A DNA stretch of 64,000 nucleotides from the NCBI RefSeq assembly GCF_009905375.1, contig NC_133657.1, positions 434,001 to 498,000 of the forward strand, read 5' to 3'. The notes beneath the pieces are model-generated. The model made no database searches. It was given only the letters and a program-made list of their open reading frames with translations, and had not been told where the DNA came from. Positions 32,006 through 42,848 of this stretch are shown here, piece after piece; within the stretch, counting starts at the first letter, position 1, and each line of letters starts with the position of its first letter. A program made the position numbers and the translations under genes. The stretch is from Apium graveolens (taxonomy: Eukaryota; Streptophyta; Magnoliopsida; Apiales; Apiaceae).

Positions 32006-33757
32006 CTATGCTCGAGGAATAAGTTTACCATCCAGATCTTCTAAGCGATAGGTCCCTTTCCAGAGTATAGCTTTAACTATGTATGGTCCTTCCCAATTAG
32101 CTCCAAGCACCCCGTGCTGAGCTATCTTAGTGTTAGGCATAACCTTTCGCAACACGAGATCTCCAACCTTGAATGGTACGGATTTTACCCTTTTATTGAA
32201 ATACCTTGTGACCCTCTGGTGATAGGCAGCGAGCTTTAATTGAGCGTTCACCCGGGCTTCATCTAACAGATCCAAGTGGAGCCTCTGGTTAACTTCCGCA
32301 TCTTCCTCGATAAATGCATCTCTCCGTAGAGATCCTGCTCCTACCTCCACGGGAACCATGGCCTCAAACCCATAAGTCAGCAGAAAGGGGGTTTCTCCTA
32401 TGGTCGATCTAGGGGTCGTATTGTAAGACCAAAGGACCATGGGCATCTCTTCTGGCCAATCTCCTTTTTTCTCTTCTAACTTTGCCTTCAAGATGTGTTT
32501 TATGATTTTGTTTATGGCTTCTGTCTGACCATTACTCTGCGGATGATAAACCGCGGCAAAGTCTTTTTTAATCTTTAAGTCCTCACACAGTTTCCTTAAC
32601 TCTTTACTATCAAATTGTTTTCCATTGTCTGAGATTAGTTTGTAGGGGATACCGAACCTGCATACTATGGAATTGAACACGAAATCCCTTATCTTCTTTG
32701 CCGTGATCGTGGCTAGTGGCATAGCCTCTGCCCATTTGGTGAAGTAGTCCACAGCCACCACGGCATATTTCACACCCCCCTTAGCTTTGGGCAATTCTCC
32801 AATGAGATCAATTCCCCACATGGCAAACGGCCAGGGGCTCGCCAACGAGGTAATGGTGGATGCCGGGGCGTTGGAATAGTTGGCGAATCGCTGACAACGA
32901 TCACAAGCCCGGACAAAATTGAAGGCGTCTTCCCTCATAGTCGGCCAGTAATATCCTTGTCTGAGCACTTTTAATGCCAAGGAACCACCCCCCGAGTGAT
33001 TGCCACAAATCCCTTCGTGCACCTCTCTGAGAATATAATTTCCTTCTTTCATATCCACACAACGTAATAGTGGCTGATTAAATCCCCTTTTGTATAATAT
33101 CCCATCGTATTCCACATACTTTGCAGCCTGGTACCGAAGACGTCGAGCTTGTAATTTATCTTCTGGAACAACTCCTGTCTGAATATAGTTATGGATTGGG
33201 GTCATCCAGTTTTCTTCTGGGATTTCTTGCATTTGAAGCACCTCTACCTCCGGAATACTAGGAATTTCCTGGATTCCCAAAGGGATTTGCCCAAGTTGAA
33301 CGATGTCCATCTGTGAACCCATCTTGGCTAAAGCATCTGCATTACTATTTTCTTCTCGCGGAACACTTTCTAGCCTGGTGTTTAAAAAAATTTCCAGTAG
33401 GCGTTGCGCACATCTCATATATAGCTCCGTTCGCGGTCCCCGGGCTTGGAATCCTCCGTTGACCTGGTTCACAACTAATTCAGAATCACTCTGAACTATC
33501 TGATTCACGGCCCCTACCTCCAGAGCTAATTTCAGACCGTTGATCAGGGCTTCATATTCAGCATCATTGTTAGTAGCATAAAACTTGAAGTGGATAGCAC
33601 TCATCAAACGGTTCCCCTCCTGCGTGATCAAGACAATCCCGGCACCTGAACCATTGTTGTTCGCTGCCCCATCCACATGTAATATCCACCAAGAGTGGGG
33701 GAGTCCCTGCTTCTTTTCATCCTGGTGACTTTCTTGCGAGGTTGGTTCTGCCAACAC
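32006..33757 (-). CDS. second RNase H plus integrase (Tat element)
   Basis: 583 codons, intact. Residues about 20-155 are an archaeal/plant-type RNase H (WWILHVDGAANNNGSGAGI with Asp, NNDAEYEAL with Glu, IVQSDSELVV with Asp, NADALAKMG with Asp). From about 200 comes integrase: zinc finger HEGICGNH..CDRCQRF, and the catalytic Asp in MWGIDLIGELP, Asp in ISDNGKQFDS and Glu in NGQTEAINKI. A C-terminal GPYIVKAILWKGTYRLEDLDG region follows. The second RNase H marks the Tat lineage. Integrase inserts the cDNA. There is no chromodomain. The frame overlaps the preceding RNase H ORF by one base and is shifted relative to it. Confidence 0.95.
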   Translation of the reverse strand: MLAEPTSQESHQDEKKQGLPHSWWILHVDGAANNNGSGAGIVLITQEGNRLMSAIHFKFYATNNDAEYEALINGLKLALEVGAVNQIVQSDSELVVNQVNGGFQARGPRTELYMRCAQRLLEIFLNTRLESVPREENSNADALAKMGSQMDIVQLGQIPLGIQEIPSIPEVEVLQMQEIPEENWMTPIHNYIQTGVVPEDKLQARRLRYQAAKYVEYDGILYKRGFNQPLLRCVDMKEGNYILREVHEGICGNHSGGGSLALKVLRQGYYWPTMREDAFNFVRACDRCQRFANYSNAPASTITSLASPWPFAMWGIDLIGELPKAKGGVKYAVVAVDYFTKWAEAMPLATITAKKIRDFVFNSIVCRFGIPYKLISDNGKQFDSKELRKLCEDLKIKKDFAAVYHPQSNGQTEAINKIIKHILKAKLEEKKGDWPEEMPMVLWSYNTTPRSTIGETPFLLTYGFEAMVPVEVGAGSLRRDAFIEEDAEVNQRLHLDLLDEARVNAQLKLAAYHQRVTRYFNKRVKSVPFKVGDLVLRKVMPNTKIAQHGVLGANWEGPYIVKAILWKGTYRLEDLDGKLIPRA

Positions 33758-34188
33758 TATGGCCTTATCATCAACTTCTCATCGAACTCAAGTACGAAAT
33801 CGGCCAGCGCTTGTCCTTTGATTGTCGTGCAAGGACAGTATTCCAAATCGAACGGCCCTAGCTCCACGACCCATTTTAACATTCTTCCTAACGATTCGGG
33901 TTTATGTAGAATATGCCGGAGCGGATAAGCGGTGCGAACTTCTATTCGGTGAGCCTGAAAATACGGTCTTAGCTTTCGTGCCGCAAGAATAAGAGCGTAC
34001 ACTAGTTTTTCCATGTTGGTATACCTGGTTTGCGCATCCAACAACCTTTTGCTTACATAGTATACGGGCCACTGGTGGCTTTCTTCTTCCTTTACCAATA
34101 CTGCACTGACGGAATATTCAGACACCGCCAAGTAAAGAATCAATGTTTCTCCATCTTCTGGTTTGGCCAACATCGGAGGATTTCCCAA
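33757..34188 (-). CDS. first RNase H domain (Tat element)
   Basis: 143 codons with ETLILYLAVSEYSVSAVLV, PVYYVSKRLLDAQTRYTNME, KLVYALILAARKLRPYF and the closing ALADFVLEF. This is the gypsy RNase H that follows RT. In LAVSEYSVSA the first catalytic Asp expected in gypsy RNase H (LxxS/D) is not obvious; loss of activity is common in elements that also have the second RNase H. Upstream, LFFQAIKGR-type sequence (34189-34272) is separated by a stop. Confidence 0.85.
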   Translation of the reverse strand: MGNPPMLAKPEDGETLILYLAVSEYSVSAVLVKEEESHQWPVYYVSKRLLDAQTRYTNMEKLVYALILAARKLRPYFQAHRIEVRTAYPLRHILHKPESLGRMLKWVVELGPFDLEYCPCTTIKGQALADFVLEFDEKLMIRP

Positions 34189-34272
34189 TTGCTCTTTGAT
34201 TTTCAGAAAAGCTTCTTCACACTCAGGAATCCACAGAAAATCCTTTCCCCTTCCTTTGATTGCCTGGAAGAA

Positions 34273-35285
34273 TTATTTGCACCTATCCGACGACTTTGAG
34301 ACAAATCGATTTAGGGCCGCAATCCTTCCTGTCAGACTCTGTACCTGTTTGACGCTGGTGGGAGATTTCATGTCTAGCAGAGCTTTTATTTTCACCGGGT
34401 TAGCCTCAATCCCCCGGTAGTTGACCATGAACCCCAGGAACTTCCCCGACTCTACACCGAACACGCACTTCTGCGGGTTTATTTTCATCCTATCTTTTCT
34501 CAGAATATGGAACATTTCAGCTAAGTCGGCGATGTGATCTTCCGCCCTTTTCAATTTCACGAGCATGTCATCCACATACACTTCCATAGTCTTTCCGATC
34601 TGCTTCTTGACATTTTGTTTACCAACCTTTGATAGGTGGCACCGGCGTTGATCAGACCAAATGGCATTCCGATATAGCAGTAGAGCCCTCTATCAGTGAT
34701 GAAAGAGGTGTGCTCCTGGTCAGGCTCATACATAAGGATCTGGTTATACCCAGAGTATGCATCCATGAAGCTGAGCAGAGCATGTCCTGTCGTGGCGTCG
34801 ACCAACTGATCAATTCTTGGCAGGGGAAAACTATCTTTCGGGCATGCTTTATTCAGGTCGGTGAAGTCCACGCACGTTCTCCATTTGCCATTGGGCTTTT
34901 TTACCAACACCGGGTTTGCTAGCCATTCTGGGTAGAAAGATTCCCGAATTAGTCTGACGTCTAGGAGTCTCTCTACTTCCTCTGCCAGGGCTATAGCTCT
35001 CTCTCCGCTTACAGCCCTTCATTTTTATCGAACTCCCTTATGCTTGGGGTCGATATTCAATCGGTGGCACATTATTTCTGGATCAATTCCCACCATATCA
35101 GAATGACTCCATGCAAATACATCAAGGTTCACCAACAGAAATATTGAAAGACCTTCCTTTAACTTTGGTGCCAACTGGGACCCTATTCTCAAAACCTTAC
35201 TCGGGTCTTTTTCATCAACAGGGATTTCAATCGTATCTTCTGTTGGCCCCATCTTTTCCGTCGGCATTGGTATCCGGGGATCCAA
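34273..35285 (-). pseudogene. reverse transcriptase (Tat element), frameshifted
   Basis: Begins PRIPMPTEKMGPTEDTIEIP and LDVFAWSHSDMVGIDP (35285-35025). Two stops (TAA and TGA, each one change from CAA and CGA) lie near 35025-35015. The RT then continues: VKKPNGKWRTCVDFTDLNKA, LLSFMDAYSGYNQI, YCYIGMPFGLINAGATYQRL. A frameshift near 34590 precedes VYVDDMLVK with the catalytic YVDD (34587-34561). FLGFMVNYRGIEANP completes the thumb, to 34273. As it stands it cannot make an active enzyme. Confidence 0.9.
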
Positions 35286-35334
35286 GTCAGGCGAATCATA
35301 GATCTCATTGTCTTGTAGAGAGGGTGCATCCCCT

Positions 35335-36425
35335 TTAGGAGGTGTGCCTTATAGTAGAGGCATCAACTTCTTTAGTATATTTTGCGGGCAAGGGTGCTCC
35401 TGCAGGGGGAAGGGCATCACCCTGTTCGAGGCTTTGCAAGACATCGAATCTCCCTTCTAAACGTTCCCCATGGAAATCTGTTTGGACTATGGTATCCATC
35501 GTCTCCTCTTCTTCCAACATCTCAATTCTGATTGCGTCTTCCAAGTACAACATTGTCGGGGGCAACTCGGAGGGATGTTCATCTTCTTGCTCAATATAAT
35601 AGTGGACTCGGATTTCCTCGGTTGGTTGCTCAATGCTTTTCTCCCGACCTACGTCCGGAGTATCTTCGGCGTGGGAGTCTTTTCTAAAGCCTTTCATAGC
35701 TTGCCTGTAGCACTCCCGAGAGTCATACTGGGAACCCTTTATACTTCCCACCCCATTCGGCATTGGAAATTTGATAGTTAGGTGATGGATTGAAGTGATG
35801 ACTCTCATCTCCCGCAGAAAAGGTCATCCCAATAACACTTTGTGGGACGATTCCTGATTCAGGACCTTAAATTCAAGCATCTTTGTTACCGACAATGGGC
35901 TTTCCCCCAGAGTACATGGCAGCCAAATCGACCCCATGACTCTAACTCCTGCGCCTGAAAAACCATAGACCCACGAGTCTTCCCCCGACATATCCTGATC
36001 AGGTAGTCCCATCTTTTTGAAGGTGCTGTAATAGAGGATGTTTGTCGAGCTTCCATTATCCACGAAGGCTCTATGGACATTCTTGGTTCCGATATGGATG
36101 GAAATAACCAGCGCATCATTGTGGGGATGATGTACCCATCGGGTATCTGCTTCTCTGAAGGTGATATCCATGGACTCACCCTTAAACACCTTGGGTGGCC
36201 GAGTTTCCACCCTATGAATGTCTGTGAGAGGCCTGAACCGGGCTTCCCTAGCGTATTTTGCCAAGGCTCGGTTGCTGCATTCCATTCCGGGATCTCCCCC
36301 GTAGATTGTTCGGATACTGCCATTCCTGACAAATTTATTTTCCTCCAGGGTATCATTGTTTGCCCCGCGCGGGCTCGTCTTTCTTCTTCCCTTGTTCTGT
36401 CATCCTTGTGCTTCCTTACTTCCTT
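35335..36425 (-). pseudogene. protease and linker (Tat element), with stop
   Basis: The protease region lies in 36285-35824: DALVISIHIGTKNVHRAFV with active site VDNGSSTNILYYSTF, where DNGSS replaces the usual DTG/DSG. This variant is seen in Tat elements. It ends HKVLLG, then TGA (35824-35826, one change from CGA), and resumes PFLREMRVITS into an acidic linker to 35335. A frameshift near 35340 separates it from the RT region. Confidence 0.85.
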
Positions 36426-36427
36426 CA

Positions 36428-38652
36428 CTACCCATTCTCCGAGGTATCCTTCCTTGATAAGCGCTCGATTTCATCCTTTAAATGTCGGCACTCATGCGTG
36501 TTATGTCCAGATGATTCATGGTATTCGCAATATTTTTTCTTGTCTTTGCTTTGCCATGACGATAAAGCTTCAGGTTTTCTAAATAGCCCTTTATTCTTGT
36601 TTACTTCGTAGATATGCTCGATAGATGCGATCAAGGGCGTGTATCGGCTTGCTCTGTAGTCATAGTTTGAGGGAGGACTCCATCCCCTCCTTGTGCTTGC
36701 GGTATTTACCCGGTCTGGGCTTCGACTACTTCTCCTGTACCTTGGGCTTGGAGACCTATCTCTCTTCCTTCCTTTGCTTCTCTGACTTGACTGTGAAGTC
36801 GGTTGCATCTCTACCAGAGATTGTTCTATAGCTTTAAAAGATTCTGCCAAAGTGAAGACGTCTGCTAGAGTAGCCGGGTCTTTCCCTTGCAAGTGCTTCC
36901 AAAAGTCCGAGCCAACCCTTAATCCTGCGATCAAAAAGCTTTTCAGGGCTTCGTCTGATGCCCCCCTCACGCGAGTAAACTCGGCGTTGAACCTCTTGAA
37001 GTACGATGTCAAGCTTTCATTTTCTCTTTGCCTAACATTGGCAAGAGTTGTGACAGAGGGCGCGTATCTCACCGCGGCTTGGAACTTGGTTAAGAACAGA
37101 GTTTTCATCTGATCCCATGAGGTGATCACCCCTGGCCCGAGCTTTTGAAACCACTGTCGGGCGCTTTCTCTAAAGGTTGCCGCCAAGAGGCGGCATCGAG
37201 CCAAGTCCGGGACTTGGTATACATCCATCTCTATATTAAAACGACCCAGAAATTCCACCGGATCTGAGTTTCCGTGGAAACGGAGATCGCTAGTAGTGTT
37301 GCGATACCCGGCCGACAATTGTGCCTCTCTTACTGCCACCGAGAATGGGGAAGGGATTTTAGTTGTAGCCGTCACCCTGCCTTCAAGGTGGTTAAGTAGC
37401 CTTTTTAGATCTCCCACATTGAAAGTTCCCACGCCTGGAATGGTCTGCATTTGAGGCTGCGGACCTTGGGGTTGCAATGGAGGTATCTCCACTTGATTCC
37501 CCCCGGGAGGGGCTTGCTGCTGGTTCGTATTCTGGGCATCTTCGGGTATCATAATTATTTCAGGATTTCGTTCTTGATTTCTCCCTTGATTCTCCTCTCC
37601 ACCTTGGCCGCGGCCCCGAGCCGTACCGCGATCATAGTTTCCTATATTTCTGTGATCATCATGTTTCGCATAATCATAGCCATCTGCTTGGTTATTCCAG
37701 TGGGAATCAAGGTGACCGCGGTAATTGCCGCGACGGTGTGCCTCCAAATATCTACCTCGGCCTCCACCTCTTCCTCTCTATTGAGGCCTTCTCCAACGAT
37801 CGTTTCCGTACCCACGCCCATATCGATCCACCGATCTGCGGGGAGGAGCTCTCTCATGATCACGGTGCCGCTCCCGATTTTCCTGGGAATTCAGGGGCAC
37901 ACGCGTTGGATCGCGGTGCCGCTCCCGATTTTCCTGGGAATTCAGGGGCACACGCGTTGGATCGCGGTGCCGCTCCCGATTTTCCTGGGAATTCAGGGGC
38001 ACACGCGTTGGATCATGGGGCGTCACATCTCCACGATCAGCTTCTTTCTGCCATTCAAGTAACACCATTCTCAAATCATCATCGCCCAAGCGAATTCCCA
38101 AGCGATCTTTCAAAGCTGCGAAGCCCCGTTGCAGATTCTCCAGCATCGACTCTGCCTGTCGGCGTTCCTCGAGACTACGTCCAGACCGGTGCGGATGTGT
38201 GGCTCCCCGGGTGTCTGCCCGCAGGATTTCCCGTCCATCAGCATCTTCTTCCACTAGCTCCATGATCGGGGACGTGTCATTAGAATAGTCCAGGCGTCGC
38301 GGGGTTATCGGCGCACGCCCTCCTTCAGTGCGGCCATGGCCGGCTGAGACACCCCTATCAGTCATGGGTGCTTTTCCAGGTGCATGAGTCGCTTGGGTGT
38401 GGCGAAGACCCCTCCTGGCCTTGCGCCATTCCACAGTGCTCAACCTCGAATCGAAACCATTCAAAGCATCGCCCATGCGATACAGTTGTTCCAACAAGTC
38501 GGCGTTGCTGATGAGCACAGGCGGCTGTCCTCCAACGTCCGGCGTGGGACGATTAATCGTTGGCGGAACGTAGGGTTCATATTCATAGCCATGATCAGCA
38601 TCTTCTTCAGAACTTCCATCATAAAAACTTCCACCATGATATTGAGACATCC
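36428..38652 (-). pseudogene. Gag (Tat element), one internal stop
   Basis: Best start is the ATG giving MSQYHGGSFYDG (about 38650), after the primer site; upstream codons run into the LTR. The N-terminal part is rich in charged residues and holds three 17-residue repeats (DPTRVPLNSQENRERHR). A TAG at 37778-37780 (one change from CAG) splits an otherwise single frame. Then come the capsid-like core (DLRFHGNSDPVEFLGRFNIE, WDQMKTLFLTKF, LANVRQRENESLTSYFKRF), an Arg/Ser-rich stretch and a zinc-knuckle variant CEYHESSGHNTHEC. Gag packages the RNA into particles. Confidence 0.9.
37861..38013. repeat. 51-bp tandem repeat within gag, three copies
   Basis: Three head-to-tail units, nearly identical, preserving the reading frame (17 codons each). 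The antisense ORF across it (37738-38265 plus) is only the shadow of this repeat. Confidence 0.95.
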
Positions 38653-38686
38653 TTCCTCCCAGATGTAGATCTTGATTAGCCCCTCC

Positions 38687-38700
38687 TTCTAGCGCCAATT
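38687..38700 (-). other. primer-binding site of the Tat element
   Basis: Minus strand, just after the LTR end GTCAACA: AATTGGCGCTAGAAGG. TGGCGC-type primer sites (not tRNA-iMet) are usual for Tat/Athila-group elements. The tRNA cannot be named without a search. Confidence 0.65.
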
Positions 38701-40085
38701 TGTTGACGGAGGAATTTGGGAACAATAAAACTTGAGGTTAATAGCCGAAAATAAGATATGTGATGGCAGTTCTTCGTCGGAAACGTGAACAGTAATCGAT
38801 GAATCCGATGAACAGTATTCGTCGGAAAAGATGAACAGTGTTTGGTGGTGATGATTATTGGGGGCTGAGATTGCTTAGGGTTAGTGGTAGCTCCTTTGCG
38901 CTCTCGCTTCTGACCCTTACAATGTGCCTACGTACCCCTATTTATAGGGGATCAAGCCCACATAGTTCTTGGGGAACAAGAAACCTAATGGGCTTAGATT
39001 TCTTATCCCGAGGCCCAATGGGAAATCTACTGGAAACCGTCTTCTATTAGCTTTAGGAATGTCCGCCGATGAGGCCCAACCATAAAGGCCCAAGGCTCGT
39101 CCGCGGCTTCGAGACTTCACGGATGAGGCATCTCCCTGGCCAAGGATAACCCTCCGCTACCAGCTGTTTCTCTAGTCCATGGACGCAGGTATAGCCGTTG
39201 TTCACCCCAAATGTTGGACGCATCCTTGTCCCCCGATAAGGAGCCCCTACCAGATTATAGGACAAGTGATCTCAAGCTTTTGGGTGCAAAGTGCAGGAGA
39301 CTCCAAAGTCTCCCAACGAGGACACCCGTTGACTACAGAGACAGAGCTTCCAAAGCACACACCAGATTTCACCCCACATCCCCAATGAGGACACCCATTG
39401 ACTACATGAGGAGGCCTTCAGTCCAGGCATACCCCTGGAGGTCTCTGACCACGGACACCGCCTTTCCTGTAGATATGCTACAGGAAGGAGTTGTTCAATA
39501 GAGTACCTGCATCAAATAGGTTAGTAATAACATTCTCCATCTTCCTTGAATCTTCCAGAGAATCCATCCAAGTAGTATATCGAAGTTGCATTTATATGTC
39601 AAGTAGAAGTTAAGGACGTGCCCTTACATTCCTGTATGTTGGCGCCGCCCTGTGTCATCAGCCTTTGGTCTCTTCCTATATCATTCTACATCATAGGGCG
39701 CGCCCTAAATTATTCATCGTTAGGGCTCACTCTAATTCTGTCCAGGCCAAAGTATAGGTCTGTCAAAGCAATCATGTCCAAGAAATCCGTCCAAAGAGCC
39801 TTCCTTGCCCAAGGCGCGCCCTAAGGCTCACCACAGGACATGTTTCAATTAAGAAATTTCTCTCCTCCTTTTCGATAATTGGGCGCGCCTCCTCTACCTT
39901 GTTTGAGTGATAATCACAACTGTTAATCAGCTACTCAGTCAATGGAACGCAGTATTTGGGCGCACCTTCTATTTATGGAAAGTCAATCTTATCTTTTTCC
40001 TAGATTTCAGGCGCTTCTCCTTTGATTCTTCTCATTTAATTAATCTTAATCTGAATATTGTTTATACCAATTTTTGGGCATAACA
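38701..40085 (-). repeat. 5' LTR of the Tat element (1385 bp)
   Basis: Pairs with 26050-27450. Exact GGCGCGCC at 39697, 39813 and 39882. At other positions the homologous motif has become GACGTGCC (39614) or GGCGCACC (39959), each by G-to-A or C-to-T changes. Confidence 0.95.
38939..38946 (-). promoter_or_regulatory. LTR promoter TATA box (Tat element)
   Basis: Minus strand CCCTATAAATAGGGG in the 5' LTR, also present in the 3' LTR at 26288-26295. It would place the RNA start near 38910, leaving an R-U5 of about 200 bp, which is reasonable. The box sits in a CCCCTAT..ATAGGGG near-palindrome. Confidence 0.6.
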
Positions 40086-40238
40086 ACACAAAACAAACTA
40101 GTAGAATTACATATGAGAGAATTTGAGATAGAGAAAGATTTTTCAGGGGTCATTGTAGCAATTATCATTTTTATATAATAAATATAGCGCATGTCAAGGC
40201 TGGGGAAGAGGCACTGTATGGCCTAGTAATAGAAAGTA

Positions 40239-40474
40239 CTCCCTCTATTTCATTTTATCTGTCGCTCGACTTTTCTGCACACATCTCAAGATGCATTGAC
40301 CGCATTGTAAAAATGATCATTTTAAATTTATTTTTTTTGTAAATAAAAATTTAAGTTATATATTTTTATTTAAAAAAAGAAAATTTTTAAAAATTATTAT
40401 TTTAACTATTCAGTCAAAACACTTAGAAATGAGTGCAAAAAAGTCAAAATACTATTAAAAAGAAACAAAGTGAG
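40239..40474. mobile_element. Stowaway-like MITE, 236 bp
   Basis: TA at 40237-40238 and 40475-40476. Ends CTCCCTCTATTTCATTTT and, reverse-complemented, CTCACTTTGTTTCTTTTT. Non-coding. Confidence 0.75.
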
Positions 40475-40476
40475 TA

Positions 40477-41143
40477 TTGCGTTATCATTCTAAAAGGTCT
40501 CATATTTTATGGATTCAAAGGTGTACATTCTTGGAGGTTTGATTCAAACCCTTTTGCTTATATATTTTGTCTAATTATATGTTATATTTTATACTAATTT
40601 CGGTTTATCAATTTCAGGTTTTTAAATAATTGTACACGTGTCTGCATATTTAGTAGACTTTGATTCAGATGAGTAAAAGATTTGGTATATTTCTAGTTCG
40701 GATATAAAAGTGTTACTTAAATTTTTTAATCATTTTATTGGCATTTGTTTTTAATTAATTATATTATATTGGCTCTTACATAAATTTCAATGTACTATTA
40801 TCCCCATACAATCTAGTCTATATTTTTATTAACTTTTTGTAATTATCACGTGCCATTTCTTATCGAAATAATTTGAGATTATCTATTATGTTTTGTCACT
40901 TGTATATTTGATAATTTGCAAAGTTACTTCTTGTGTCACCGTTTTGTTTGTTTATACAAATATACGTGCATGCGTTGAGTTTGGCTGGCCTAATTTGTGT
41001 ACTTGATCTTCAGAAGCAGAGCTAGGATCATTTTAATTATAATTTTTCTATTTTATACTTATCGTTATTACGTGGTTGATGACCATTATCTTTGGTACCT
41101 TCATATGTAGAAATGTGTTGATGAGTATATATTTTATTTTATT

Positions 41144-41182
<39 letters not shown>

Positions 41183-42119
41183 TACATAGAGTAATATTTT
41201 TATTTTATTTTAGTGTTACTAATATTTTTATATTTATTGATGGTTTAAAAGTAATTGGTTATATTGTTCTCAATTTTTGGTTGAAGCCTAACAAAATGTA
41301 ATTGTCTTTAAATGCAATTTTTTCATCAAAAGATGTGTCGCATTACGCTAATTATTAATATTGATCTTAGCTATTATTGTAGTACCAGTGTGATAGTTTA
41401 ACTAAATATTAGAAATATTTTGTCATGGATATTACTTTCTCGATCATGTATTGTAATTGCTTCGTTCCGAGAGTCAGAAGAGTTATGTATTATAGTTTAT
41501 CCTATATTTTATTTAATTAAATTAGAGTTAATTTTAATTACTGTTTGCATATTCGATACTTAATATTAATCTAGATATTGGACCACTTGTTTCTCTAAAA
41601 TTATAAAGTTGATTCAGGGAGTTCGTGGTAGAAAAGCTTAATTGCGAACCTAGTTCTTCAATTCAGTAGTTAGATATGATTATCTATCTTATTTACTAAT
41701 TAGTAAATGAGGGAATATTTAATTTAATGTTAGTAATATATGAGCTAACATATAACATTTGAATTGATTTTTAAATTCGAATAAATAATAGAAGTTAAGT
41801 GTCTCCCAGCTGATCTCCTTGATACTTTTCATTAAACTGCATTCTATTTAAGGTACGAATTTTTCCTTTCATTTCTCTCTATTTAAATTCTTGTTGTATA
41901 AATCTCTTATTCCTCTTTCTTTTTCTTTTCTCCTTTCATTTAAATAGTAAATGTCTATATAATTATTGACACATCTCTAAAATTACGATCCTTTTTATAT
42001 TAAATGTGTGCCTAGAGGTGTACGTTATTTTCGTTCAGTTTAAATCCTTATTCCTGAATATATTGTTGCTTTGACTCATATTTGATTGTCTCGTTCCACA
42101 TTATTATTACGTTAATGTT
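40477..42119. other. non-coding AT-rich DNA with a (TTA)n microsatellite
   Basis: A TTA run of about 11 units is at 41150-41182. No gene or paired element ends were recognised. It may be the 5' part of the LTR-like sequence that ends at 42848. Confidence 0.5.
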
Positions 42120-42848
42120 ATCTTGATTCGTGAGTCGGCAGCTTTTGTTATTATTTGGGGTCTTAAACTGATCCGTGTGGGTAAATCACGGACGATATTC
42201 ACATGGAGTTCGGAGTAAAGGTAAACTAGGCATCAACTCGTATCGGTAATTTGAGCATAAGAGCACATTTCTGAGGTATGAAACGTGAGAAGATCATGAT
42301 CGTTATTTTATTATTGGGATGTTTATCATTCTTTATTTCTTCTTATGGAAAACCGAGGAAGAAACCATTATTCTATACTTGCTTAGTGATTGGAGTTAGG
42401 CGAGTGCAGTTTGATATAAGAGACCCATATTGCTTCCTCTTATTTGATTTTAATCTCATTATTGATTCATTCGTTTATCTCGATTATCGTTATCTTGAGG
42501 TACTTATTTGTACCAAAATTTGTTTACGCCACAATTGTGTCGTTATATTCGTACTGGGCATTTGGCTATTATTGTTTGTTTCCTTTTCGCATGTTTCCTT
42601 TTCACAGGTAATTAGGGGTAAAGCGGGATGAGTGATGAGTGCTTCCCAGTCTCTATTGCACTTTGTATTAGCGGTCATAATAAATTGGAAAACTCATTTT
42701 GATTGATTTTAGCCTTAATTGGTATTGTTATGTTGGAGGTTTAGATTTGATTTTCTTTAAAAGTACCTTGGTTTGATATTTTATCGGAGTTTAAATAAAT
42801 TCAATTTTTTTTAGTTGTGTAGCCTTATTATAAAATGGGGTGTTACAA
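42120..42848 (+). repeat. probable gypsy LTR end (fragment)
   Basis: Ends AAAATGGGGTGTTACA, the mirror of the TGTAACACCCC start of the gypsy LTRs here. It has LTR-like words such as GGTAAACTAGGCATCAACTCG. No opposite end or TSD was found. A 117-codon ORF inside (42278-42631) is hydrophobic at its start (IMIVILLLGCLSFFISS) but has no known domain and is probably chance. Confidence 0.4.

Larger units (their letters stand above)
26050..40085 (-). mobile_element. Ty3/gypsy retrotransposon, Tat/Retand-type, 14.0 kb, complete ends
   Basis: TSD ACACA (26045-26049; 40086-40090). LTRs 26050-27450 and 38701-40085 start TGTTGAC and end TAACA on the plus strand. The minus strand carries gag, protease, RT, RNase H, a second RNase H and integrase, then a 4.5-kb 3' region with antisense ORFs. 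Two RNase H domains and antisense extra ORFs are features described for the Tat lineage. At least six stops or frameshifts in gag-pol make it defective. The palindrome GGCGCGCC is repeated in the LTRs and 3' region only. Confidence 0.95.

Noticed and set aside
37451..38265. plus-strand ORFs with GAAPDFPGNSGAHALDR-type repeats
   Set aside because: Antisense shadow of the 51-bp repeat in the gag frame.
42278..42631. secreted or membrane protein of 117 residues
   Set aside because: A hydrophobic start is present, but it lies in LTR-like sequence, has no domain and no gene context.
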